Origin: Streptomyces sp. NBC_00708
Lineage (GTDB): Bacteria > Actinomycetota > Actinomycetes > Streptomycetales > Streptomycetaceae
Assembly: GCA_036226585.1 (NCBI GenBank)
Contig: CP108997.1
Location: forward strand, 6,944,001 to 7,008,000
Direction: 5' to 3'
Length of the DNA: 64,000 nucleotides
Numbering within the stretch: the first letter of the stretch is position 1; the number at the start of each line of letters is the position of its first letter. The notes under the pieces were generated by a model. It was given only the letters and a program-made list of their open reading frames with translations. It searched no databases and was not told where the DNA came from. This document shows, piece by piece, positions 1 to 9,737 of this stretch. Made by a program: the position numbers and the translations under genes.

Positions 1-1
1 A

Positions 2-1150
2 GCGCGCCCCGACACCCAGCTGGAGGCCCTGACACTGGCTGTCGCGGCCGACCTGCCCGTCCTCCTGTGGGGCGAACCGGGCATCGGCAAGACCGCGGCC
101 CTGAACCAGCTCGCCGATGACCTCGGCCTGCCCCTCACCACGGTGATCGCCAGCGTGCACGAGCCGTCGGACTTCTCCGGCCTGCCCGTCGTCGGGGACG
201 ACCCGGCGGAGCAGGGCGTCCCGATGGCGCCGCCCGACTGGGCGGTGCGTCTCGTCCGCGCGGGGCGTGGCCTGCTGTTCCTCGACGAACTGTCCACGGC
301 CCCGCCCGCCGTGCAGGCCGCCCTCCTCCGTCTCGTACTCGAACGGCGCGTCGGGGCCCTCCAACTGCCGCCCGGTGTACGCATCGTGGCCGCGGCCAAC
401 CCCCGGTCGTCGGCGGCCGACGGCTGGGAGCTGAGTCCGCCGCTGGCCAACCGGTTCGTCCATCTGCAGTGGGCCCACGACCAGGACGTCGTGGTGCGCG
501 GACTCGGCGGGACCTGGCCCCGGGCGACCCTGCCCCGTCTCCGGCCCGAACGGCTCGCCGAGGCCGTCGGCTTCGCCCGCCGCGCGGTGTGCGGCCTCCT
601 CGCGGCCCGCCCCGCGCTCGTCCACCGGCTGCCCAGCAGCGAGACCCGCAGGGGCGGCGCCTGGCCGTCGCCCCGGAGCTGGGACATGACGCTGACCCTG
701 ATCGCCTTCGCGACCGCGTCCGGTGTCTCCCGTGATGTGCTCTCGCTGCTGGTCAGGGGCACCGTGGGGGACGGGCCGGGACTGGAACTGCTCGCCGCCA
801 TCGACCGGATGGACCTCCCGGACCCGGAGGCGCTTCTCGCCGATCCTGCGAGCGCCGTGCTGCCCGAGCGGGGAGACCTGCGGCAGGCGGTGCTCGACGG
901 GGTGGTCGCCGCGGTGCGCAGACGCCCGGACCGGGCGCGCTGGGACGCGGCATGGTCGCTGCTGGTCCGCGCGGTGGAGACGGGAGCGCCCGATCTGGTC
1001 GTCGTACCGGCGACCACCCTCGCCGCACTCAGGCAGGAGGAGTGGGACGTGCCCGCGTCGATCGAGGCGCTGGCCGGAGTGGTATCGCTGTCGCGGCGCG
1101 CCGAGGAAGCGGCGGCCCGCGCCGTCGCGGCGACCAAGGGCGGCCGGTGA
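2..1150 (+). CDS. MoxR-type AAA+ ATPase (5' end outside window)
   Basis: The reading frame is already open at base 2, so the N-terminus lies upstream; 382 residues are visible. A Walker A motif GEPGIGKT is encoded near bases 71-94 and a Walker B (LLFLDEL) near 268-288, followed by a sensor-like AANPRS segment, as in MoxR/AAA_5 ATPases. MoxR ATPases usually act as chaperone-like remodelling enzymes together with a VWA-domain partner. That partner is present: the next gene starts inside the stop codon of this one (GTGA overlap), so the two are translationally coupled. The client protein or metal centre cannot be told from sequence. Family assignment is firm, the role is inferred. Confidence 0.85.
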   Translation, partial: ARPDTQLEALTLAVAADLPVLLWGEPGIGKTAALNQLADDLGLPLTTVIASVHEPSDFSGLPVVGDDPAEQGVPMAPPDWAVRLVRAGRGLLFLDELSTAPPAVQAALLRLVLERRVGALQLPPGVRIVAAANPRSSAADGWELSPPLANRFVHLQWAHDQDVVVRGLGGTWPRATLPRLRPERLAEAVGFARRAVCGLLAARPALVHRLPSSETRRGGAWPSPRSWDMTLTLIAFATASGVSRDVLSLLVRGTVGDGPGLELLAAIDRMDLPDPEALLADPASAVLPERGDLRQAVLDGVVAAVRRRPDRARWDAAWSLLVRAVETGAPDLVVVPATTLAALRQEEWDVPASIEALAGVVSLSRRAEEAAARAVAATKGGR

Positions 1151-2376
1151 CCGGGGGCGAGCTGGACCTCGACCGGCTTTTCGCCGCCCGGCTGCAGGCC
1201 GTCAGGGCCCGCCCGTACCTGGCGACGGCGCTGTTCGCCCTGCACGTGGTCGAGTCGCGGCGCGTCCCGACGATGGCCGTGGACCGGCACTGGCGGTGCT
1301 ACGTCTCGCCGTGGTTCGTCGACCGGACCCCCGTGGAGGAGCTTGCCGGGGCGTGGGTGCACGAGGTGTCGCATCTGCTGCGCGACCACCATGGGCGCAG
1401 TGACCGGTACGCGCGTGAACACGGGCTGACCGGTGCGGCCGAGCGCCTGCGCATGAACATCGCGGCCGACTGCGAGATCAACGACGACGTGTACGGGGAC
1501 GGGCTGGTCGCCCCCGACGCGGTGGTGCTGCCCGAGCCTCTGGGGCTCCCGGAGGGGAAGCTGATGGAGGAGTACCTGCGCCATTTCCGGCTGGGGCCCC
1601 ACACCGCGGAGTTCGCCTGGCTGGACTGCGGCAGCGGCTCCGACGGCCTCGACCGGGCGTGGGACCTCGGTCCCGACGGGGCGCACGGGCTCAGTGAGCA
1701 GGAACGCGACGCGGTGCGGTTCCGGGTGGCCCAGGGCATCACCGGCCGGCCGGGCCGGGCGCCGAAGGCGTGGAAGCGCTGGGCCGAGGAGGCGTTCCAC
1801 CCGCCCCAGGCATGGCGTGACCTGCTGGGCGCCGCCCTCCGGTCGGCGGCCTCGGGCCCCGGCGCGGGCGACGACTACTCGTACGGACGTCCGTCGCGCC
1901 GGTCGGCGAGCCTGCCCGGGGTCGTCCTGCCGAGCCTGCGGCGCCGGCCACCGCGCGTGTCCGTGGTCATCGACACCTCGGCCTCGGTCAGCGACGCGGA
2001 GCTGGGCAGCGCGCTGCTGGAGGTGGCCGCGATCACCCGGGCGGTCGGCGGGCGCCGGGACCTGGTCACGGTCCTGTCCTGCGACGCCGCCGCCCGGGTC
2101 GTGCATCCGCTGTGCCGTGCGGAGGGCATCCCCCTGGTGGGCGGCGGCGGAACGGATCTGCGTACGGGCTTCGACAGGGCCCTGCGGACGCACCCCCGGC
2201 CCGATGTCGTCGTGGCCCTCACCGACGGGCAGACCCCGTGGCCCTCGGCCCAGCCGGCGTGCCGGACGGTGGTGGGCCTGTTCGACCGGCCGGACAGGGC
2301 GTCCTGGGACGAGGCGGACCCCGACTACGTACCGGACGCGCCGCCCGCCTGGGCACGCGTCGTCAACATCGGCTAG
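1147..2376 (+). CDS. VWA-like domain protein with N-terminal metallopeptidase-like domain
   Basis: Predicted 409 aa, GTG start overlapping the upstream ATPase stop by 4 bp. The N-terminal half carries a zinc-protease signature HEVSH at residues 72-76, as in the putative metallopeptidase domain of the DUF2201 family. The C-terminal third is VWA-like, with a MIDAS-type DTSAS motif near residue 275 for metal-dependent ligand binding. This arrangement is the usual partner of MoxR ATPases. No signal peptide or membrane segment is visible, so it should be cytoplasmic. Whether the HExxH site is proteolytically active is unknown. The stop overlaps the convergent TetR gene by 4 bp. Confidence 0.8.
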   Translation: MTGGELDLDRLFAARLQAVRARPYLATALFALHVVESRRVPTMAVDRHWRCYVSPWFVDRTPVEELAGAWVHEVSHLLRDHHGRSDRYAREHGLTGAAERLRMNIAADCEINDDVYGDGLVAPDAVVLPEPLGLPEGKLMEEYLRHFRLGPHTAEFAWLDCGSGSDGLDRAWDLGPDGAHGLSEQERDAVRFRVAQGITGRPGRAPKAWKRWAEEAFHPPQAWRDLLGAALRSAASGPGAGDDYSYGRPSRRSASLPGVVLPSLRRRPPRVSVVIDTSASVSDAELGSALLEVAAITRAVGGRRDLVTVLSCDAAARVVHPLCRAEGIPLVGGGGTDLRTGFDRALRTHPRPDVVVALTDGQTPWPSAQPACRTVVGLFDRPDRASWDEADPDYVPDAPPAWARVVNIG

Positions 2377-2999
2377 CCGGGGAACCGTTGATCCGGGTGA
2401 CGGCACATGTGTTCGATACCCTGGTCTCCGGCCGCGCCCGCCCGCAGTCCGTCCGTCACCAGGTCGAAGAGGCGGGCGGCGCGGGGCTGCCAGTCGCTGT
2501 GCGGGTCGAGCTGCCAGAGACCGGCTATGGCGAGGAAGAAGTCGTCGGGTGTCACGCCGGGGCGGATGGTGCCCGCCGTCTCGTTGGCCTCCAGCAGGAG
2601 CGTGACGGCCTCGGTCACCGGACCGTGGCCGACCTGCGCCAGGCTGCCGTGCCCGCTGGTCGCCGCGCGCAGGGCGTCCCCCAGGCCCGCCTTCGCCATG
2701 GCGTACCGGGCGAGGCGGTCCATCCACTCGCGCAGGGCCAGGTCCGCCGGACGGTCGTCGAGAAGCTGGGCGGCCGTGTCGGCGACCTGCTGCATCTCGT
2801 ACCGGTAGACCTCCAGGACCAGCGCCTCGCGATGCGGGAAGTTGCGGTAGAAGGTGCCCTGGCCGACGCCCGCCTTCTTCGCGATCACGCTCACCGGGGT
2901 GTCCGCGGCCCGCGTCAGCTCGGCGAGCGCGACGGCCAGGATGCGCTCGCGATTGCGCTGCGCGTCCGGGCGCGTGGGTGTGCTTTTCGCGTCCCGCAC
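2373..2999 (-). CDS. TetR-family repressor of the paoABC-type operon
   Basis: About 208 aa. The N-terminal helix-turn-helix is typical of TetR proteins (RERILAVALAEL, then VSVIAKKAGVGQGTFYRNFPHREAL), followed by a divergent ligand-binding domain. The GTG at 2999 is preferred over the GTG at 3020 because a GGGAGGGGG ribosome-binding site lies about 5 bases before it. The gene is divergent from the molybdenum hydroxylase operon, and two similar palindromes (3043-3056 and 3075-3088) lie between them. It therefore probably represses both itself and that operon until an aldehyde or related inducer binds. The inducer is not known. Confidence 0.85.
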   Translation of the reverse strand: MRDAKSTPTRPDAQRNRERILAVALAELTRAADTPVSVIAKKAGVGQGTFYRNFPHREALVLEVYRYEMQQVADTAAQLLDDRPADLALREWMDRLARYAMAKAGLGDALRAATSGHGSLAQVGHGPVTEAVTLLLEANETAGTIRPGVTPDDFFLAIAGLWQLDPHSDWQPRAARLFDLVTDGLRAGAAGDQGIEHMCRHPDQRFPG

Positions 3000-3042
3000 G
3001 CTTTCCCCCTCCCGAGCCACGGCCGGCGACGGCCTTGCTCAC

Positions 3043-3088
3043 CGGACAGTCGTCCGTTAGGTTCGACAACCAAGCGGACAACTGTCCG
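3043..3088. promoter_or_regulatory. Twin TetR-type operators
   Basis: Two near-identical dyads, CGGACAGTCGTCCG (3043-3056) and CGGACAACTGTCCG (3075-3088), share CGGAC...GTCCG arms. Their starts are 32 bp apart, about three helical turns. They sit between the divergent TetR gene and the oxidoreductase operon, the expected place for an autoregulatory repressor. Binding is inferred. Confidence 0.7.
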
Positions 3089-3232
3089 CTTTCCTCCATC
3101 GCAACGCCGGATCGGGCCACTTGACCGACCGGCATCCGTCGGCCCCCACGCACACGCCGCGCTCTCCGCCTCCCGCACCGGCCCCGCACCGTCGCTTTCG
3201 ACGCGCCCAAGCAATGCGAAAGAAGGCTGATC

Positions 3233-3790
3233 ATGGCCCGCTCGACGTCCAGTGCCATCACCCTGCACATCAATGGCGAAAAATACACGCTGCCCGTCGA
3301 CCACCGCACCACCCTGCTCGACGCGTTACGCGAACGCCTCGATCTGACCGGCACCAAGAAGGGCTGTGACCACGGCCAGTGCGGCGCCTGCACGGTGCTG
3401 CTCGACGGCCGCCGGGCGGTGGCCTGTCTGCAACTCGCCGTGGCCGCCGAAGGACGCGAGATCACGACCATCGAAGGCGTCGCGGACGGCGACCGGCTGC
3501 ACCCCGTGCAGCAGGCGTTCCTGGATCTCGACGGATACCAGTGCGGCTACTGCACCCCGGGCCAGATCTGCTCCGCCATCGCGGTCATCGAGGAACACGC
3601 CGCGGGCCTGCCCAGCGCTGTGACCGAGGACCTACGGCCCGAGGCCGGGGCGCCCGCGCTCACCGCCGAGGAGATCCGCGAGCGGATGAGCGGCAACCTG
3701 TGCCGCTGCGGGGCCTACACACAGATCGTGCAGGCGGTCGCCCGCGCCGCCGAGCACGTTGCGAACGAGGTCAAGGAGCCGGTCGCATGA
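3233..3790 (+). CDS. paoA: Aldehyde oxidoreductase, 2Fe-2S subunit (PaoA/XdhA-like)
   Basis: 185 aa. Two [2Fe-2S] clusters are indicated: a plant-ferredoxin-type N-terminal set (C45, C50, C53 in CDHGQCGACTV, plus C65) and a C-terminal set in CGYCTPGQ and GNLCRCGAY. This is the electron-transfer subunit that passes electrons from the molybdenum site to FAD. E. coli PaoA carries a Tat signal for export; none is seen here, so the enzyme is probably cytoplasmic. It is the first gene of a four-gene operon and overlaps the FAD subunit by 4 bp. The PaoA label rests on the FAD subunit next door. Confidence 0.88.
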   Translation: MARSTSSAITLHINGEKYTLPVDHRTTLLDALRERLDLTGTKKGCDHGQCGACTVLLDGRRAVACLQLAVAAEGREITTIEGVADGDRLHPVQQAFLDLDGYQCGYCTPGQICSAIAVIEEHAAGLPSAVTEDLRPEAGAPALTAEEIRERMSGNLCRCGAYTQIVQAVARAAEHVANEVKEPVA

Positions 3791-4779
3791 GGGAGTTCGG
3801 TTACGAACGGGCTCACGACGTCGCCGGAGCGGTCGCCCTGCTCGGCGCCGACCCGGGCGCCCGGCTGCTCGGTGGCGGCACCAACCTCGTCGACCTGATG
3901 AAGGCCGGCGTGGAACGCCCCAGCCTCCTCGTCGACGTACGGGAACTCCCGCTCGACCGCGTCGAGTCCACCCCGGACGGCGGGCTGCGCATCGGCGCGA
4001 CGGTCAGCAACAGCGACGTGGCCGCCCACCCCGAGGTACGCCGCCACTACCCGGCCCTCGCGCAGGCGCTGCTCGCCGGAGCCTCCGGGCAGCTGCGCAA
4101 CATGGCCACCGTCGGCGGAAACCTGCTCCAGCGCACTCGCTGCGGCTACTTCGCGGATCCGGGCAAGCCCTGCAACAAGCGGACGCCCGGCAGTGGTTGC
4201 CCCGCCATCGCGGGGGAGCACCGCAACCACGCCATCCTCGGCGCGTCCGAGCACTGCGTCGCCACCCACCCCTCCGACATGGCGGTCGCGCTCGCGGCGT
4301 TCGACGCGGTCGTCCTCTACGAAACGGCCGACGGGCCGGGGGAGCTGCCGGTCGAGGCGTTCTATCTGCCGGTGGGCGACACGCCGCACATCGAGACCGC
4401 GCTGCCCGCCGGTGCCGTGATCACCGGTGTCGCGCTGCCGCCCGTCCCCGCCGCCGCGCACTCCCGCTACCGCAAGGTGCGCGAGCGTGCCTCGTACGCG
4501 TTCGCGATCGGCTCGGTCGCCGCGGCGCTCGACGTACGCGACGGCACCGTGCGCGACGTGCGCCTCGCCTTCGGGGCCGTCGCCTCGCGGCCGTGGCGGG
4601 CGCGCACCGCCGAGCGGGCGCTGACCGGCGGCCCGGCCGAGGCGACCGCGTTCGCCGCTGCGGCGGACGCCGAACTCGCCGCCGCGCGCCCGCTGCCCGA
4701 GAACCGCTACAAGGTGACGCTGATGCGCAACCTCGTCGTGGCCGTGCTCACCCAACTCGCCGAGGAGGCCGCCCGATGA
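3787..4779 (+). CDS. paoB: Aldehyde oxidoreductase, FAD subunit with extra 4Fe-4S site (PaoB-like)
   Basis: 330 aa. The FAD-binding motif GGGTNLVDLMK lies at residues 29-39. After GNLLQRTRC come cysteines 119, 129, 138 and 157 (TRCGYF, PCNKR, GSGC, EHC). This spacing is the additional [4Fe-4S] insertion known from E. coli PaoB/YagS and the 4-hydroxybenzoyl-CoA reductase group. It is absent from ordinary xanthine dehydrogenase FAD subunits, which argues for aldehyde oxidoreductase rather than xanthine dehydrogenase. The start overlaps the upstream stop by 4 bp, and the stop overlaps the Mo-subunit start by 4 bp. The physiological aldehyde is unknown. Confidence 0.88.
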   Translation: MREFGYERAHDVAGAVALLGADPGARLLGGGTNLVDLMKAGVERPSLLVDVRELPLDRVESTPDGGLRIGATVSNSDVAAHPEVRRHYPALAQALLAGASGQLRNMATVGGNLLQRTRCGYFADPGKPCNKRTPGSGCPAIAGEHRNHAILGASEHCVATHPSDMAVALAAFDAVVLYETADGPGELPVEAFYLPVGDTPHIETALPAGAVITGVALPPVPAAAHSRYRKVRERASYAFAIGSVAAALDVRDGTVRDVRLAFGAVASRPWRARTAERALTGGPAEATAFAAAADAELAAARPLPENRYKVTLMRNLVVAVLTQLAEEAAR

Positions 4780-6914
4780 CCACGACGACCGGCACGAACG
4801 CCGCCACGGGAGCCGTGGGCGCGGGCCGCACCCGGGTGGAGGGCCGCGACAAGGTCACCGGCGCCGCACGCTACGCGGGCGAAATCCCCTTCGCCCGGCT
4901 CGCCCACGGCTGGCTCGTGCTCTCCACGGTCGCCCGGGGACGCGTCACCGCCGTGGCGGACGAGCCCGTGCTCGCCCTGCCGGGCGTGCTCGCCGTGCTG
5001 CACCACGAGAACGCCCCCCGCGTCGAGACCGGTTACGTGGGCATGCTGGGGCGGCCCAACCCGGTCGTCGGACTCTTCCAGCACGACCGGGTGCCGTTCG
5101 TCGGCTGGCCGGTCGCGCTCGTGGTGGCCGAGACGCCCGAGCAGGCCAGGGAGGCGGCGGAAGCGCTCGTCGTCACCTACGAGGAGGAACCGCACGACGT
5201 GGCGTTCCGCGCCGGGCGCGAGGACGCGTACCGGCCCGAGGACTCCCCGATGGTGACGGCCGACGCGGTCAAGGGGGACGTACAGGAGCGGATCGACGGT
5301 GCGGCCTTCGTGGTGGACGAGGAGTACACCACCCCGGAGGAACACCACTGCTCGATGGAGCCGCACGCCGCGACCGCCCGCTGGGACGACGGCCGGCTCG
5401 ACGTCGTCGACTCCAACCAGGGCAGCGGCTGGGTCGCCGGGGAACTCGCCCAGCTCTTCTCCCTGGATCCCGCATCGGTGCGGGTCCGCTCCGAACACAT
5501 CGGCGGCGCCTTCGGATCGAAGGGGCTGAGCGCCCACCAGGTCGCCGCCGTCATGGCGACCACCCTCCTGCACCGGCCCGTACGGGTCGTCATGACGCGA
5601 CGTCAGATGTTCTCGCTCGTCGGCTACCGCAGCCCCACCGCCCAGCGGATCAGGGTCGCGGCCGACGCGGACGGCCGGCTGCGCGCCTTCGACCACGAGG
5701 CGCTGAACCTCACCTCCACCGTGCACGAGTTCGTCGAGACGAGCGCCGTGCTCGGCCGCGTCCTCTACGACGCCGAGGCGCACCGCACCCGGCACCGCGT
5801 CCTGCGGCTCGACGTGCCGACGCCGACCTGGATGCGCGCCCCCGGCGAGGCACCCGGCTCCTTCGCCATCGAATCGGCGCTCGACGAACTCGCCGTGAAG
5901 TGCGGTGTGGACCCCATCGCGCTGCGGGCACGCAACGAACCCGCCACCGGCCCCGTCTCGGGCCTGCCGTTCAGCAGCCGCAACGTGCTCGCCTGCTTCG
6001 AGGAGGGCGCCCGCAGGTTCGGCTGGGCGGACCGGGACCCGCGCCCCGGTCTGCGCCGCGAGGGCCGCTGGCTGCTCGGCACCGGGACCGCCGCCGCCTC
6101 CTACCCCTCGGGCGTCGGCCGCTCCACCGCCGCCGTGACCGCCGAGGCCGACGGCACCTTCACCGTACGGATCAACGCGGCGGACATCGGCACCGGAGCC
6201 CGCACCGCCATGACGCTCGTCGCCGCCGACGCGCTCCAGGTGGATCCGGACCGCGTCCAGGTGCGCATCGGCGACAGCGACCTGGGTCACGCCATGATCG
6301 CCGGCGGCTCCACCGGGACGCGCTCCTGGGGCTGGGCGGTGCGGCTCGCGGCGGCCGACGTGCGCGAACGGCTGGCCCTGGGCGGCGGCATCCCGCCCGA
6401 GGGGATCACCGCCCGTTCGGACACCGAAGACGCCATCGCCGCGCTCCCGCAGCAGGAACGGCACTCGTTCGGCGCGCAGTTCGCCGAAGTCGCCGTCGAC
6501 GTCACCACCGGCGAGGTACGCGCCCGCCGCCTGCTGGGCATCTTCGCGGCGGGCACCATCGTCAACCCGCTCACCGCCCGCAGCCAGCTCATCGGCGGCA
6601 TGACCTGGGGGCTGTCCATGGCGCTCCACGAGGACGCCGTCCGCGACGCGGCGACCGGCGGCCATGTCAACGCCGACCTCGCCGGATACCACGTCGCCGC
6701 CCACGCCGACGTGCCGCTCATCGAGGCGGACTGGGTGGACGACCAGGTGCCCGGCGACCCCGTCGGCATCAAGGGCATCGGCGAGATCGGCATCGTGGGC
6801 GTCGCCGCCGCGATTGCCAACGCCGTGTGGCACGCGACCGGGGTACGCCACCGGGAGCTGCCGATCCGCCCGGACCGCGTGCTGCTCGCGGCGGAGGGCA
6901 CCGCGCGTGCTTGA
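4776..6914 (+). CDS. paoC: Aldehyde oxidoreductase, molybdenum cofactor-binding subunit (PaoC-like)
   Basis: 712 aa, the usual length for the family. It begins with the a/b hammerhead domain (GRDKVTGAARYAGEI) and continues into the Mo-pterin-binding regions, with GGAFGSKG as the pterin loop. KGIGEIGI near the C-terminus should hold the catalytic glutamate of molybdenum hydroxylases. The reaction would be oxidation of an aldehyde to a carboxylic acid with water as oxygen donor. Translation is coupled to the FAD subunit (ATGA), and the gene overlaps the XdhC-type maturation gene by 8 bp. All subunits needed for a working heterotrimer are present and look intact. Confidence 0.9.
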   Translation: MTTTTGTNAATGAVGAGRTRVEGRDKVTGAARYAGEIPFARLAHGWLVLSTVARGRVTAVADEPVLALPGVLAVLHHENAPRVETGYVGMLGRPNPVVGLFQHDRVPFVGWPVALVVAETPEQAREAAEALVVTYEEEPHDVAFRAGREDAYRPEDSPMVTADAVKGDVQERIDGAAFVVDEEYTTPEEHHCSMEPHAATARWDDGRLDVVDSNQGSGWVAGELAQLFSLDPASVRVRSEHIGGAFGSKGLSAHQVAAVMATTLLHRPVRVVMTRRQMFSLVGYRSPTAQRIRVAADADGRLRAFDHEALNLTSTVHEFVETSAVLGRVLYDAEAHRTRHRVLRLDVPTPTWMRAPGEAPGSFAIESALDELAVKCGVDPIALRARNEPATGPVSGLPFSSRNVLACFEEGARRFGWADRDPRPGLRREGRWLLGTGTAAASYPSGVGRSTAAVTAEADGTFTVRINAADIGTGARTAMTLVAADALQVDPDRVQVRIGDSDLGHAMIAGGSTGTRSWGWAVRLAAADVRERLALGGGIPPEGITARSDTEDAIAALPQQERHSFGAQFAEVAVDVTTGEVRARRLLGIFAAGTIVNPLTARSQLIGGMTWGLSMALHEDAVRDAATGGHVNADLAGYHVAAHADVPLIEADWVDDQVPGDPVGIKGIGEIGIVGVAAAIANAVWHATGVRHRELPIRPDRVLLAAEGTARA

Positions 6915-8024
6915 GATCGCGGACCGGCTGCGCTCCTGGCTGGAGGACGGCCGGGACTTCGCCGTCGCCACGGTCGTGGCCGTCGACGGCAGCGCGCCGC
7001 GCGGGCCGGGCGCCGCCCTGGCCGTCGACCGGGACGGGGCCGTCGTCGGCTCCGTCTCCGGCGGCTGCGTGGAGGCGGAGGTGTACGAGCTCTGCGCACA
7101 GGCCCTGCTCGACGGCCGGACCGTGCGCCGGCGCTTCGGGTACAGCGACGAGGACGCCTTCGCCGCCGGGCTCACCTGCGGCGGCGTCCTCGACATCCTG
7201 ATCGCGCCGGTGCGTCCTGCCGCACCGGCGCTCCGGGCGGCGCTGGCCGCCGCGGCGCGGCGGGAGCCCGTGGCGCTGGCCCGGGTGGTCCGGGGCCCGG
7301 AGGACCTGCTCGGCGGAGCGCTCGCCGTCCACGCCGACGGCTCGTACGAGGGCCGCATCGGAGGCCGTACGGAACTGGACCGTGCGGCGGCGGCCCACGC
7401 CCGCGCCCTGCTGGACACCGGGCGCACCGGGACGGCCGAGATCTCCGAGGACGGCTCGCACTGCCCCGGCGGCCTCACTCTCTTCGTCGAGGCGGGCGTG
7501 CCCCCGCCCCGGATGATCGTCTTCGGCGCCGTGGACTTCGCCACCGCGCTCGTCCGCGCCGGGGCCTTTCTCGGCTACCACGTCACCGTGTGCGACGCCC
7601 GGCCCGTCTTCACCACCCCGGAGCGCTTCCCGGACGCCGACGACGTGGTGGTCGACTGGCCGCACCGCTATCTGCGGCGCACCACGACCGACGAACGCAC
7701 CGTGCTGTGCGTGCTCACCCACGACACCAAGTTCGACGTGCCCCTGCTGGAGACGGCCCTGCGGATGCCGGTCGCGTACATCGGCGCGATGGGCTCCCGC
7801 CGCACCCACGAGGAACGCGACCGCCGACTGCGCGAGGCCGGGGTGACCGAGGACGAGCTGGCCCGGCTGCACTCCCCGATCGGCCTCGACCTCGGCGCCC
7901 GTACCCCCGAGGAGACCGCCCTGTCCATCGCGGCCGAGATCGTCGCCGTGCGCCGGGGCGGTACAGGCGCCCCGCTCACCGGCTCACGCACACCCATCCA
8001 CCACGACACCTCCCCGGGCAACCA

Positions 8025-8028
<4 letters not shown>
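6907..8028 (+). CDS. xdhC: XdhC/PaoD-family molybdenum cofactor chaperone
   Basis: 373 aa from GTG 6907. The N-terminal XdhC/CoxI domain shows VVAVDGSAPRGPGA and the conserved cysteine segment TCGGVLDILI. The C-terminal domain is Rossmann-like (VTVCDARPVF, YIGAMGSRRTHEER). Family members bind Moco, help sulphurate it and insert it into the large subunit. This fits the position directly after, and overlapping, the Mo-subunit gene. The stop overlaps the convergent ABC-F gene by 4 bp, leaving no room for a terminator between them. Confidence 0.9.
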
Positions 8029-9659
<1,631 letters not shown>

Positions 9660-9737
9660 GGGTACCTCCGACGTGAACGGTTCGGGGCCCGCCGGGCACG
9701 GGGCCTCGGGCGCGGGCCGGCACGGCACGTCAGCGGT

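Noticed and set aside
3233..6914. Annotation as xanthine dehydrogenase or CO dehydrogenase
   Set aside because: The extra four-cysteine insertion in the FAD subunit is the PaoB/HCR-type feature, and no purine catabolism genes are adjacent.
4707..7544. Minus-strand open frame of about 945 codons opposite the molybdenum subunit and XdhC
   Set aside because: The sense frames have full family motifs and 4-8 bp overlaps; the antisense frame has none.
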